Positions 33,903-43,236 of a stretch of DNA of 64,000 nt are shown here, in pieces. Origin of the DNA: an uncultured Clostridia bacterium (GTDB lineage: Bacteria > Bacillota > Clostridia > TANB77 > CAG-508). The stretch covers positions 48,372 to 112,371 of the forward strand of contig CALXPN010000006.1 in assembly GCA_944390285.1 (NCBI GenBank). The letters run 5' to 3'. Within the stretch, counting starts at the first letter, position 1, and each line of letters begins with the position of its first letter. The position numbers and the translations under genes are program-made. The notes beneath the pieces are model-generated. The model searched no databases and had not been told where the DNA came from. It worked only from the letters and a program-made list of their open reading frames with translations.

Positions 33903-33938
33903 AGTATTATAGAATTATTACTAAAATTCTATAATACT
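33903..33938 (-). terminator. Terminator after the P-type ATPase
   Basis: A perfect 14-bp stem (33903-33916 with 33925-33938), T-rich on the minus-strand 3' side, 32 bp past the stop codon. Confidence 0.75.
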
Positions 33939-33969
33939 CCATTTATTTTATAAAAAAACTATTTAAATC

Positions 33970-36696
33970 TTATTCTTCATTTTTAGTTCCATTAATTTTA
34001 AGTAATTTAAATATTTCAACTATTACTAAAGGTGCAATAACAAGTAATGCAGTTTCTTCTATATTATGAAGTGGTAATCTTACTATACCAAAAATACTTG
34101 TTAATGATGGAACTAGTAAAACTATAAACATTAATGCTGCAGATACTAATATTGCAAGTAATAATATTCGGTTGTTAAAAGGATTTGATTTAAATATAGA
34201 TTCTTTGCTATTTCTTATATTAAATACATGAACAAGTTCTGATAAAGCAAGTGTTATAAATGCCATTGTTTGACCAACTTCTATTTTTGTTTCTGCAAGT
34301 GATAATCCTTGCATAGGCTCTGTAGTTGTTGCAAGACCTATAATAAATGCTGATAATGTAAGTAAACCTATCATAATACCTTGATATATAATTCTCCAAG
34401 TCATTCCTTTTGTAAAAATTCCTTTTGTATTTTTCATAGGTTTCTTTTTCATAATACCTTTATCTGCTGGATCATATGCTAAAGCTAGAGCTGGTAATGA
34501 GTCTGTAACTAAGTTAACCCATAAAATTTGTACTGGTAATAAAACTTCAAGTTCATTTATTAATTCATGTGGTATTCCAAATGCACTTGCAAATACTGGT
34601 GTTAATAATAATGCTAAAAATAAAACTACGATTTCTCCAATATTACTTGATAGTAAAAATGTTATAGCTTTTAATATATTATTATATATTCTTCTTCCTT
34701 CTTCAACTGCTGAAACTACTGTTGCAAAATTATCATCTGTTAAAATAACATCTGCAGCTTCTTTTGCAACATCTGTTCCAACAATACCCATTGCACAGCC
34801 TATCTCTGCTTTCTTTAATGCTGGAGCATCATTTACACCATCACCTGTCATTGCTACTATTTCACCATTTGCTTGCCATGCTTTTACAATACGTACTTTA
34901 TGTTCTGGTGATACTCTAGCATAAACAGATATATTTCTAACTTTTTGTTTTAACTCTTCATCAGTCATATTTTCAAGTTCATTTCCTGTTACTGCTTCAC
35001 TTTCATTTTGTAGAATTCCTAATTCTTTTGCAATTGCTATTGCAGTAAGTTTATGATCTCCTGTAATCATAACAGTTTTAATTCCTGCTGTTATACATTT
35101 TTTTACAGCTTCTTTAGCTTCTTCTCTTGGTGGATCTATCATTCCAACCATACCTACAAATGTTAATCCAGATTCTAATTTTTTCATATCTTCATCTGAA
35201 ATAGTATGATTTATAATTTTATATCCTGCTGCTAAAATTCTTAAAGCACCTTCTGCCATAGTTTTATTACATTCTTGAATTCTTTGTTTATAATTATTTA
35301 AATCTGATTCAATTTCACCATTTTTAGCATATGTTGTACAACATTTTAAAAGTTCATCAACTCCACCTTTTGTATATACAATAAATTTATTTTCTCCCTC
35401 AAGTTTATGAACTGTTGTCATTAATTTTCTATCTGAATCAAATGGTATTTCTGCTATTCTTGGATATTTTTCTAAATTAAAGTTTGCTCTATTTCCCATA
35501 TCTACTAATGCTGTTTCTGTTGGATCACCAGATAAAGTACCATCTTCCGCAACCTTAGTATCATTACATAACATTTGAGCTTGGAATAATTGTCTTAGTT
35601 CTTCATTAAAATCTTTAATATCCTCTAAATTTATAAGTTCTCCATTAGCAAATACTTTTTTTACTGTCATTTTGTTTTGTGTTAATGTTCCTGTTTTATC
35701 TGAACAAATAACAGAAGCACTTCCTAAAGTTTCAACAGCTGGTAATTTTTTCACTATTGCATTTCTTTTTACCATTCTTTGAACTCCAATAGCAAGAACT
35801 ATTGTAGATACAGCAGCTAATCCTTCAGGTATTGCAGCAACTGCAAGTGATACAGCTGTCATAAACATATTAAGTGCTGATTTACCATATAATAATCCAA
35901 CAACAAAAATTACTGCACATATTGATAATGCAACAATTCCTAAAGTTTTTCCTAAGTTATTTAATTTAACTTGAAGTGGTGTAGCTTCATCTTTTGTCTC
36001 ATTTATCATTTCAGCTATTTTTCCAACTTCTGTTTTCATACCAGTTTCTACAACTATACCTTTTCCTCTACCATAAGTTACTAGACTAGATGAAAAAAGC
36101 ATATTTTTTCTGTCGCCTAATCCTATATTTTCATCTTCTATTGCATCAGATATTTTTTCAACTGGTACAGATTCTCCTGTTAATGCTGATTCTTGTGATT
36201 TAAGATTTACAGCCTCTATAATTCTTAGATCTGCTGGTATGTAATCTCCTGTATCTAATACTACTATATCACCAGGAACTAATTCTGCTGATTGGACAAC
36301 AACTAGTTTTCCATCTCTAATTACTTTTGCTACATGGCTACTTAATTTTTGAAGAGCCTCTAGTGACTTTTCAGCTTTACTTTCCTGTGCAACTCCAATA
36401 ATTGCATTTACTACAACTACTATTAAAATAATAATTGTATCTGCTATTCCTTCTCCTTCATGAATTCCAACAATACCTGAAACTATAGCTGCAATTATTA
36501 AAACAATTATCATAAAATCTTTAAATTGCTCTAGAAATTTCACAAATAAAGATTTTTTAGGTTTAGCTTTTAATTCGTTTTTTCCATATTTTTCATATCT
36601 TTTAGAAACTTCTTCTTGGCTTAACCCTTTTTCTTCATCTGTATTTAAAGTTTTAATCACTTCTTTTACAGATTTATGAAACCATTTTTCTTCCAT
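33970..36696 (-). CDS. P-type cation-transporting ATPase (Ca2+/Mn2+ type)
   Basis: A 908-residue P2-type ATPase that pumps a divalent cation across the cytoplasmic membrane. It has an N-terminal cation-ATPase domain (WFHKSVKEVIKTLNTDEEKG), TGES (actuator), PEGL in span 4 (AAIPEGLAAV), the phosphorylated aspartate in CSDKTGTLTQNKM, MITGDH and MTGDGVNDAPALKKA, and six C-terminal spans with NLVTDSLPALAL. Residues resemble SERCA/PMCA-type pumps. A manganese-type riboswitch leads the operon, and pumps of this type under such riboswitches export Mn2+ in lactococci, so manganese export is the likely role. Strong AGGAGGAG site before the ATG. Confidence 0.93.
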   Translation of the reverse strand: MEEKWFHKSVKEVIKTLNTDEEKGLSQEEVSKRYEKYGKNELKAKPKKSLFVKFLEQFKDFMIIVLIIAAIVSGIVGIHEGEGIADTIIILIVVVVNAIIGVAQESKAEKSLEALQKLSSHVAKVIRDGKLVVVQSAELVPGDIVVLDTGDYIPADLRIIEAVNLKSQESALTGESVPVEKISDAIEDENIGLGDRKNMLFSSSLVTYGRGKGIVVETGMKTEVGKIAEMINETKDEATPLQVKLNNLGKTLGIVALSICAVIFVVGLLYGKSALNMFMTAVSLAVAAIPEGLAAVSTIVLAIGVQRMVKRNAIVKKLPAVETLGSASVICSDKTGTLTQNKMTVKKVFANGELINLEDIKDFNEELRQLFQAQMLCNDTKVAEDGTLSGDPTETALVDMGNRANFNLEKYPRIAEIPFDSDRKLMTTVHKLEGENKFIVYTKGGVDELLKCCTTYAKNGEIESDLNNYKQRIQECNKTMAEGALRILAAGYKIINHTISDEDMKKLESGLTFVGMVGMIDPPREEAKEAVKKCITAGIKTVMITGDHKLTAIAIAKELGILQNESEAVTGNELENMTDEELKQKVRNISVYARVSPEHKVRIVKAWQANGEIVAMTGDGVNDAPALKKAEIGCAMGIVGTDVAKEAADVILTDDNFATVVSAVEEGRRIYNNILKAITFLLSSNIGEIVVLFLALLLTPVFASAFGIPHELINELEVLLPVQILWVNLVTDSLPALALAYDPADKGIMKKKPMKNTKGIFTKGMTWRIIYQGIMIGLLTLSAFIIGLATTTEPMQGLSLAETKIEVGQTMAFITLALSELVHVFNIRNSKESIFKSNPFNNRILLLAILVSAALMFIVLLVPSLTSIFGIVRLPLHNIEETALLVIAPLVIVEIFKLLKINGTKNEE

Positions 36697-36769
36697 TTTC
36701 TCCTCCTATAACAAAATTTATAAAACTATTATTTAAAAACATATTTAAAAATATGTTTAAAAAACAAAC

Positions 36770-37654
36770 TTAAATATTTATTAAAAAATCATTTATTTGT
36801 TTAGCAAGAATTTCTTCTTTTCCAACATAATTATGATTAGCATCTTTTACATAATTTATATTCTTCTTATTATTTTTTATTTTATTATTCATCATTTTTA
36901 CTAATTTTTCTGGTTGTTGCTCTATTAATTCATGTGATGTTCCCCAACGCATAAAAATAGGAACTTTTATATTATTAAGTTCTTTAAATTCAAATTTCTC
37001 ATTATTATATTGTGCAAAATTAATATCTTCATTATCTCTTGCATATATAAGAAATGTTTTTGCACTTATTGGATATATGAAACATTCTTTTGGCATTATT
37101 GCTAAATATTCTTTTTCTAATACCTTTTGATTTGCAAGTTCTAACATATCTTGAAAATTTTCATTCAAATATACTTTTATAGCTCTTGGAATATCTATTA
37201 ATGACAATAAAACTATACCTTTTATATAATTTAATAATTCTGAATCCTCTTCTTTTAATTTATTATAAAAATATACTATTTTAGTTGAACCTAAACTATG
37301 TCCTTGTAAATATATATCTTCATACCCATATTCTATTGCTTTTAAAACTGCTGATTTTATATCATAATATCCATCCCTAGGATCTTCAATAGAAGTTCCT
37401 GCAATTATTCTTTTTTCAATACCATCAATTTCCTTCTTAATAAATTTTACTATTTCACTTCCTCTATTATTAAATCCCATATATGAAAATTTATTTTTTA
37501 CTAATAAATTCGAAATAATTTTATCTCTTTTTTTGAAGCAATTACTTGTCATTCCATGAATAGAAATTACTATTTTTTTAGAATTATTTCTTATTATATA
37601 ACCATCATTTATTACTCCATCTTCAGTCTTTAAAGTTATTAATTCAGTTTCCAA
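36770..37654 (-). CDS. Alpha/beta hydrolase
   Basis: A 294-residue cytoplasmic alpha/beta-hydrolase. The nucleophile elbow is GHSLGS, the oxyanion region VISIHGMTSN, and a late histidine appears in DANHNYVGKEE. The substrate is not evident. Start is TTG at 37654 with AAAGGAG six bases upstream; there is no in-frame ATG nearby. It is the first gene after a probable Mn2+ riboswitch and is followed after 73 bp (with a small hairpin) by the P-type ATPase. Confidence 0.85.
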   Translation of the reverse strand: METELITLKTEDGVINDGYIIRNNSKKIVISIHGMTSNCFKKRDKIISNLLVKNKFSYMGFNNRGSEIVKFIKKEIDGIEKRIIAGTSIEDPRDGYYDIKSAVLKAIEYGYEDIYLQGHSLGSTKIVYFYNKLKEEDSELLNYIKGIVLLSLIDIPRAIKVYLNENFQDMLELANQKVLEKEYLAIMPKECFIYPISAKTFLIYARDNEDINFAQYNNEKFEFKELNNIKVPIFMRWGTSHELIEQQPEKLVKMMNNKIKNNKKNINYVKDANHNYVGKEEILAKQINDFLINI

Positions 37655-37683
37655 TTTAACTCCTTTCTAAAAAATTTATAAAT

Positions 37684-37799
37684 AAAAAAACTTTTAAAGA
37701 AACTGCTTTGTTTCTTTAAAAGTCTCACTCCTTTTTAGGTTACTAACCAGATATAAAATATCGAGATTGTTGATTAGTATTTATAGTTACTCCCTTTTA
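37684..37799 (-). promoter_or_regulatory. Probable yybP-ykoY manganese riboswitch
   Basis: Read on the minus strand, the leader contains AAAAGGGAGTAACT (37799 down), ATCAACAATC, GGTTAGTAACC and GGAGTGAGACTTTT in the order of the yybP-ykoY class (GGGGAGUAG, GUCAACA, GAGACC as I recall them). Then comes a 14-bp perfect terminator stem (37690-37703 with 37710-37723) and a seven-T run, giving a transcriptional switch. Mn2+ should stabilise the aptamer and prevent termination. It controls the hydrolase and P-type ATPase genes. Confidence 0.78.
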
Positions 37800-37866
37800 A
37801 ACATCTTTTGTAATTATACTAAATAGTTTTATTTTTTTCAAGTATTTTTATAATATTTTTAGTATA

Positions 37867-38442
37867 TTATTTTTTTCCACTATAATATTCTTCTAAAACC
37901 TTTTTTTCATTATAGCATAATTTTGCTAACCACTCTCCAACATATCTTATATGCCATGGTTCATAATCATATTCTGTAATTTTAGTTTTACTTTCTGGAT
38001 ATCTTAATATAAAACCAAACATAGATAAATATCTATGAACTTTTAAAAAATTTTCATTTTCAGAATATAGCTCATCATTTGTTATAGCAAAATTTCCATC
38101 ATCTTTCTTTACAGTAATATCTATTGCAAGTCCTGAATGATGTTCACTAGTTCCAGGAACTGCCGCTAATTTATATGCCTTTTCTATACCATAAATTTTT
38201 TCATATTCTTTGCATATTTTTTCTTGTTCATTAAAATCTCTATATGCGTTTAATATTCCTATTTCTATATTTTCTGTTTTATTTAAATATTTTTTTAAAT
38301 TTTCATATTTCTCAAATGTTAATTTTTCAATTTTAACTATATCATTTTCTACTCCTGAAGTTTCCATAATTTCATAATTTTTATAAAAATCTTTGCTTAC
38401 AGGATTTTGTTTATTTATTAATACAGTATATTTATCTAACAT
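37867..38442 (-). CDS. M15-family D-alanyl-D-alanine carboxypeptidase (VanY/LdcB-like)
   Basis: A 191-residue zinc peptidase that trims peptidoglycan stem peptides. The zinc and catalytic motifs are SEHHSGLAIDI (H and D ligands) and EPWHIRYVG (catalytic Glu, His ligand). A preceding LNAYRDFNEQEKI matches the family SxYRS region. There is no signal peptide or membrane span in the predicted protein, which is unusual for an extracellular enzyme; export by another route or an unusual location is possible. AGGAGG lies before the ATG. Confidence 0.9.
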   Translation of the reverse strand: MLDKYTVLINKQNPVSKDFYKNYEIMETSGVENDIVKIEKLTFEKYENLKKYLNKTENIEIGILNAYRDFNEQEKICKEYEKIYGIEKAYKLAAVPGTSEHHSGLAIDITVKKDDGNFAITNDELYSENENFLKVHRYLSMFGFILRYPESKTKITEYDYEPWHIRYVGEWLAKLCYNEKKVLEEYYSGKK

Positions 38443-38644
38443 TCCACAACCTCCTTTAAAATTCAGATTATGATATCACCTATATTTTTAACTATAATAT
38501 CACTATAATCAAAAAATAAAATTTTGTCAATCACTTAACCATTTCTATTTTTATGAGTATGTACAATATATAAAAAATATGTTATAATTTTCATTATAGA
38601 AACTTTATGTACACCATATTTCATTCCTTGAAAGGAGGAGTATT

Positions 38645-38908
38645 ATGAAAAAAAGTGTAAACTGTTCTTCTTGCCAGGCTACTGGCTTAATTGAAACAGT
38701 AAAAAATGGTGTAGCAAAAGTTTGCCCACAGTGTAACGGAACAGGAGCAATCAGAGTATCATACCACTCTGATTGTAACGAAAATTTCACAGGACTACGG
38801 CTCAATCCCGAAATCCATTTTGTCATTATAAAAGATAGAATGACAGGTATGGAAACATTGGTTCCATATTCATTGTGGGCGAAGCCGTCTAAGAAATCAA
38901 ATTCTTAG
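38645..38908 (+). CDS. Small DnaJ-type zinc-finger protein
   Basis: An 87-residue protein beginning MKKSVNCSSCQATGLIETVK, followed by CPQCNGTGAIRV: two CxxCxxTG modules as in the DnaJ cysteine-rich domain, probably binding one zinc. The C-terminal half (FTGLRLNPEIHFVIIKDRMT) is unassigned. AAAGGAGGAG precedes the ATG. Base composition and codon use (CGG, CCC, GGA) are richer in G+C than neighbours, like the gene at 32158, suggesting transfer. Two hairpins follow, and the tmRNA gene lies just downstream. Confidence 0.75.
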   Translation: MKKSVNCSSCQATGLIETVKNGVAKVCPQCNGTGAIRVSYHSDCNENFTGLRLNPEIHFVIIKDRMTGMETLVPYSLWAKPSKKSNS

Positions 38909-38971
38909 ACAGTGAATAATTATTCGCAAAAACACACGGCAATAGATTCACTCTATTTTTGCCGTGTGTTT
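38887..38971 (+). terminator. Two hairpins after the zinc-finger gene
   Basis: A 9-bp stem (38887-38895 with 38902-38910) spans the stop codon, and a 13-bp GC-rich stem (38930-38942 with 38959-38971) follows. Neither has a long T-run, but the pair should end transcription before ssrA. Confidence 0.65.
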
Positions 38972-38985
38972 GCTTTATATTTTAC

Positions 38986-39014
38986 TTGTATAAATTCTTT
39001 AAATGATGTATAAT
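38986..39014 (+). promoter_or_regulatory. Promoter of ssrA
   Basis: TTGTAT (38986-38991) and TATAAT (39009-39014), 17 bp apart, 21 bp before the mature tmRNA end. Confidence 0.7.
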
Positions 39015-39035
39015 AATAATTGTAATTATTTTTAT

Positions 39036-39390
39036 GGGGGTGTATTTGGTTTCGACAGTATTTTAGAAGAATAAATAGCGAGTAGTGGAGATGCCTGGCC
39101 ACTTAAAAAGGCATAATTTAAATATAAACGCTGATAATAAAGAATTAGCTTTCGCTGCCTAATTTGCAGTGAACGTCTTACTTTTGCAACCTACGGCTTA
39201 AGATAAGGCGACGATTAGTAGGAAACGAAATTAGTATATTCTCTTTATACTAATTGGATTTTTTAAGAGATACTTTAAATAAACTTTGTTTATTAAGAAT
39301 ATTTAAAGGAATTTTTATAATAAACTGCACTCGGAGAAGTTTATTTGGAAAGAATATTGGACAGGAGTTCGACTCTCCTCACCTCCACCA
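39036..39390 (+). ncRNA. ssrA: Transfer-messenger RNA (tmRNA)
   Basis: A 355-nt tmRNA that rescues stalled ribosomes and tags their products. The 5' end GGGGGTGTATTTGGTTTCGAC and the 3' end GGAGTTCGACTCTCC-TCACCTCCACCA form the tRNA-like domain; the acceptor stem pairs GGGGGTG with CACCTCC. The tag frame at about 39127-39162 reads (N)ADNKELAFAA followed by TAA. Encoded CCA. Confidence 0.97.
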
Positions 39391-39420
39391 AAACGCAGAT
39401 ATATTGATTCTGCGTTTTTT
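39390..39420 (+). terminator. Terminator of ssrA
   Basis: A 10-bp stem (39390-39399 with 39409-39418) overlapping the CCA end, followed by a T-run. Confidence 0.85.
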
Positions 39421-39438
39421 ATTTATAACAAGAAAAAG

Positions 39439-39462
39439 AGCTCTCACTTTGACGTGAGAGCT
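39439..39462 (-). terminator. Terminator after the 62-residue gene
   Basis: A 9-bp GC-containing stem (39439-39447 with 39454-39462) followed on the minus strand by a T-rich run; it starts just past the stop at 39468. Confidence 0.8.
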
Positions 39463-39467
39463 TCTCT

Positions 39468-39656
39468 TTATTGTAATCTATCATCATCTTCTGAATAAGA
39501 TGCTCCTTGTTTATCTAAAAATTTATTATATTCTTCTTTTTCAATATAATTTACATTATTCATTATACTAGTATATTTTGATACAATTTCATCTAAAACA
39601 TTTTCTGGTAATTGTCCTTTATATTTAGACAAAGCTTGTTTTATTTTAGTATACAT
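39468..39656 (-). CDS. Small hypothetical protein downstream of the 303-residue gene
   Basis: A 62-residue hydrophilic, helical protein (MYTKIKQALSKYKGQLPENV...) whose start overlaps the end of the upstream gene by 11 bases, with GGAG inside that gene as binding site. A terminator follows directly. I do not recognise it; coupling suggests it works with the upstream protein. Confidence 0.65.
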   Translation of the reverse strand: MYTKIKQALSKYKGQLPENVLDEIVSKYTSIMNNVNYIEKEEYNKFLDKQGASYSEDDDRLQ

Positions 39657-40557
39657 TATCCCGAGCTTCTCCGTAAGATATCAGTAAATTTTCTAACATT
39701 TTACCGAATAATCCATCATAATTTTCACCAAATATTTCTTTTATTTGTTCATCCAAGGCTCTTGCATCAGATTTTTCCATACATTCTCTAGTTTCTGGCA
39801 GGTAATTTACATACTTTCTACAACTATCAAAAACTTCCTGTGGATATAATGCTTCATAAGATTCTTGTACTTCTTTAAAAATATTATTATCCTCGTCTTC
39901 CCATACTACATATCCCCTTTTTTCCAACTGCTTAGATAATAAATAAGAAACAAAACAATTTATAGCTCTATAATCTTCTCTAAATTTATGATCACTATCT
40001 TGTACATTATTTCTTAATAAATGATATGTAGCTTGAGGCTTTTTAGAATTATCCGTATTTCTAGAATCTAAAAATGGTGTTATTCCTGAAATTTCACTTT
40101 CTGTTTTTAATATAACTTCAGTCTGATTATTGAAATTATAAATCAATCTCCAAACTTCATCTGTATAAAAATCTTGTAAAGCATGTGCTAATACCAAAAT
40201 ACCATAATTTTCATTACTTTCATTTGAAAACATCTCTAAATTATTTCTTATTAAGTTCTTTATTAAAATAGTTTCATCAACACATGATTTTTTAGCTATC
40301 ATTTGTTTTGAAAAATCTGAAAGATAAAACTTCATATCTTCTTTTTTAGATTTTTTTAATTCTTCAAGTGTTGTTGGCATTTTCCAATATGAACCTTTAG
40401 TAAAATGCGTTACTTGTCTTGGCATCCAACATCTATATGAATCTAATATTCCCACAGCTCCTAAGTCTTTTTTTACAAACTCCATTACTTGATCTTTATC
40501 TTTCAGTTCACCATCTTTAGATAATATTGTTGCTAAAATATGTACATCTTGATTCAT
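39646..40557 (-). CDS. Hypothetical protein, 303 residues
   Basis: I do not recognise this cytoplasmic protein. It begins MNQDVHILATILSKDGELKD, is rich in Glu, Asp and Lys, and has a central histidine/aspartate-containing stretch (LVLAHALQDFYTDEVWRLI). No signal peptide, membrane span or nucleotide-binding motif is seen. AGGAGAAG lies before the ATG. It forms a two-gene unit with the small protein that overlaps its end, and is divergent from dapA. Confidence 0.7.
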   Translation of the reverse strand: MNQDVHILATILSKDGELKDKDQVMEFVKKDLGAVGILDSYRCWMPRQVTHFTKGSYWKMPTTLEELKKSKKEDMKFYLSDFSKQMIAKKSCVDETILIKNLIRNNLEMFSNESNENYGILVLAHALQDFYTDEVWRLIYNFNNQTEVILKTESEISGITPFLDSRNTDNSKKPQATYHLLRNNVQDSDHKFREDYRAINCFVSYLLSKQLEKRGYVVWEDEDNNIFKEVQESYEALYPQEVFDSCRKYVNYLPETRECMEKSDARALDEQIKEIFGENYDGLFGKMLENLLISYGEARDNVY

Positions 40558-40798
40558 TATACTTCTCCTATTTATATCTATATATCATTATTACTTTTAA
40601 ATTAACTCAAAACATATATATTATAACAGATTTTATAAGTAAAGTCAAATTATGTAAATCTATGTTTTATAATATATTTATCATTGATTTTTTTTATTTT
40701 TTTGCATATAATAATATCATAAATTTATATAATTATATTTTTATATTATCAAATCCATATAAAAATTATTAAATAATTTTTATAAGAAAGGATTTACT

Positions 40799-41686
40799 AT
40801 GAAACAAATAATTTTTAAAGGCTGTGGAACAGCTATTATCACTCCTTTTAATAAAAATGGAGTAAACTTCGAGGAATTTAAAAATTTAATCGAATTCCAA
40901 ATTGAAAATAAAGTAGATGCCATAATAGTCTGTGGTACAACTGGTGAATCATCTACCATGACATTAGAAGAAAAAAAACAAACTATAAGATTTGCTGTAG
41001 ATACTGTAAATAACCGTATACCTGTTATTGCAGGTACAGGTGGTAATTGTACTTCTTCTGTAATAGAACTTACTAAATATGCTGAAAGCATTGGAGTAGA
41101 TGGTGCTCTAATTGTTACTCCATATTATAACAAAACTACTCAAGAAGGTTTATTATGCCATTATTCTACTATTGCAAAACAAACTAGATTACCTATAATT
41201 TTATATAATGTTCCTAGTAGAACTGGTGTTAATATTTTACCTCAAACTTGTAAAAAATTATCTGAAATTGAAAACATTGTTGCAATAAAAGAAGCTAGTG
41301 GAAATTTATCTCAAATAGCTGAAATTGCTAATTTATGTGAAGATAATTTACATATTTATTCTGGAAATGATGATCAAATAACATCAATATTAGCTGTCGG
41401 TGGAATCGGTGTTATTTCTGTTCTATCTAATATTGCTCCTAGATTTACACATAATATAGTAGAAAACTTTATTCAAGGAAATGTTGCTACAGCTATTGAA
41501 GGACAATTAAAAGCTATTCCTTTAATAAAAGCATTATTTTCTGAAGTAAATCCAATCCCTATAAAATCTGCTTTAAATATGATAGGATATAATGTAGGTA
41601 TTCCAAGACTTCCTTTAGTGGAAATGTCTGATTCCGGAAAAGAAAAATTAAAGAATGAATTAATTAAATTTGGACTTATAAAATAA
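40799..41686 (+). CDS. dapA: 4-hydroxy-tetrahydrodipicolinate synthase
   Basis: A 295-residue TIM-barrel enzyme that condenses pyruvate and aspartate semialdehyde in lysine/diaminopimelate synthesis. Motifs: CGTTGESSTM, the active-site tyrosine in ILYNVPSRTGVN, the Schiff-base lysine in VAIKEASGN, and the YSGNDDQ loop. AGAAAGG lies before the ATG. First gene of a dapA-HD-dapB unit. Confidence 0.97.
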   Translation: MKQIIFKGCGTAIITPFNKNGVNFEEFKNLIEFQIENKVDAIIVCGTTGESSTMTLEEKKQTIRFAVDTVNNRIPVIAGTGGNCTSSVIELTKYAESIGVDGALIVTPYYNKTTQEGLLCHYSTIAKQTRLPIILYNVPSRTGVNILPQTCKKLSEIENIVAIKEASGNLSQIAEIANLCEDNLHIYSGNDDQITSILAVGGIGVISVLSNIAPRFTHNIVENFIQGNVATAIEGQLKAIPLIKALFSEVNPIPIKSALNMIGYNVGIPRLPLVEMSDSGKEKLKNELIKFGLIK

Positions 41687-41712
41687 AAAACTATTTTGAG
41701 AGGTGTTTAATT

Positions 41713-42240
41713 TTGGACAATACAAAAGAATCTAATAATACCAGTCTAACTATTGCTGAACCATGTATTGCTGAATTTAAAGAAATTATAAAAGATATTG
41801 CTAGTAATCCTAATGTAATTTCCTTACGAGAAAGAACTCAGCATGAAAATAAATCTAGATATTATCATTGTCTTCGTGTTTCATATTATACCTATTATCT
41901 TTGTAAAAAATTAGGATTAGATTATGTCTCTGCTGCACGAGGTGCTATGCTACATGACTTTTATTTTTATGATTGGAGAGATAAAAAAGTTGAAGGTCAA
42001 AAAAAATTTCATGCTTTTAGACATCCAAATATTGCTTTAAAAAATGCAATAGATCTATTTGATTTAAATGATAAGGAAAAAGATATTATAAAAAAACATA
42101 TGTGGCCACTTACTATTGTTCCACCTAAGTGTAAAGAAGGTTATATTGTAACTTTAGTAGACAAATATTGTGCCACAAATGAATTTATTAAAAACGTAAA
42201 AAACAAAATTTCAATAAAAATAAATCATAATAATAAATAA
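41713..42240 (+). CDS. HD-domain phosphohydrolase-like protein
   Basis: A 175-residue protein with an HD domain: HCLRVSYYTYYLCKKLGL (first His), AARGAMLHDFYFYDW (HD pair), HPNIALKNA, and IIKKHMWPLTIVP, TLVDKYCAT (last Asp). Proteins of this small HD family with HMWP motifs are common in clostridia; the substrate is unknown, perhaps a nucleotide. The start is TTG at 41713 with AGAGGTG upstream. Its place between dapA and dapB is unusual and suggests co-expression rather than a known role in lysine synthesis. Confidence 0.8.
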   Translation: MDNTKESNNTSLTIAEPCIAEFKEIIKDIASNPNVISLRERTQHENKSRYYHCLRVSYYTYYLCKKLGLDYVSAARGAMLHDFYFYDWRDKKVEGQKKFHAFRHPNIALKNAIDLFDLNDKEKDIIKKHMWPLTIVPPKCKEGYIVTLVDKYCATNEFIKNVKNKISIKINHNNK

Positions 42241-42294
42241 ACAAAATTTAAATAGAAAGAGTATATTTTTTAATATATTAATGAGGAAAATAAA

Positions 42295-43041
42295 ATGATA
42301 AAAGTTTTAATAAATGGTTGTAATGGAAAAATGGGACAAGAAGTTTCAAAAGCTGTATTTCAAACTCCAGATATAGAGGTTTTATGTGGAGTAGATAGAA
42401 TAGATACTGGAGACAATACTTTCCCAGTTTTTACAGATATTGAAAATATAAATTTAATACCTGATGTAATAATAGATTTCTCTCTTCCTGTAGCTACTTT
42501 TAATATCTTGAAATTTGCTGAAAAACATAAGATTCCTACAGTAATAGCTACAACTGGTTTTTCTGATGATGAAATAAAAGAAATTGAAAATTACTCACAT
42601 TCATTTCCTATTTTTAGATCTGCAAATATGTCTTATGAAATAAATTTAATGGCAAGAATAGTGGATGAACTTGCAAAAAAACTTCCAGATTCTGATATAG
42701 AAATTGTAGAAACACATCATAACAGAAAAGTAGATAGTCCAAGCGGAACAGCTCTACTTCTTGCTGACAGTATTAATAATGCTTTAAATAATACTATGGA
42801 ATATGAATATAATAGGCATGAAAAACATGAGAAAAGAAAGAAAAATGAAATTGGTATACATTCAATAAGAGGTGGTAATGAAGTTGGAAAACATTCAGTA
42901 ATTTTCTTTGGAAATGATGAAAGTCTTACAATAACTCATAATGTAAACTCAAGAGCTGTATTCGCAAATGGTTCTGTTAAAGCTGCATTATTTGTTGTGC
43001 ATAAAGATGCTGGCTTATACAATATGAATGATATGTTTTAA
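42295..43041 (+). CDS. dapB: 4-hydroxy-tetrahydrodipicolinate reductase
   Basis: A 248-residue enzyme of the diaminopimelate pathway that reduces the DapA product with NAD(P)H. The Rossmann motif is NGCNGKMGQEV, the catalytic segment ETHHNRKVDSPSGTA, and RGGNEVGKHSV closes the substrate site. Length is typical. It ends the dapA-HD-dapB unit, followed by a terminator. Confidence 0.97.
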   Translation: MIKVLINGCNGKMGQEVSKAVFQTPDIEVLCGVDRIDTGDNTFPVFTDIENINLIPDVIIDFSLPVATFNILKFAEKHKIPTVIATTGFSDDEIKEIENYSHSFPIFRSANMSYEINLMARIVDELAKKLPDSDIEIVETHHNRKVDSPSGTALLLADSINNALNNTMEYEYNRHEKHEKRKKNEIGIHSIRGGNEVGKHSVIFFGNDESLTITHNVNSRAVFANGSVKAALFVVHKDAGLYNMNDMF

Positions 43042-43056
43042 TTAATTTATAATTTT

Positions 43057-43095
43057 AAAAGAAGATAGATTCGATTTTTGAATCCATCTTCTTTT
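43057..43095 (+). terminator. Terminator of the dap operon
   Basis: A 16-nt stem with one mismatch (43057-43072 with 43080-43095) followed by T-rich sequence. Confidence 0.8.
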
Positions 43096-43236
43096 TAATT
43101 GGTACTAAATTAATTTAAAATTCTATAAACATCAACTCCTTCTTATTCTATAAAATTATAAAAAGTTTTTTAAAACAAATTTCTGAAAATTGTTTAGATA
43201 AAAATAATAACAATAGAAATTAATGAAAATAAAAAA

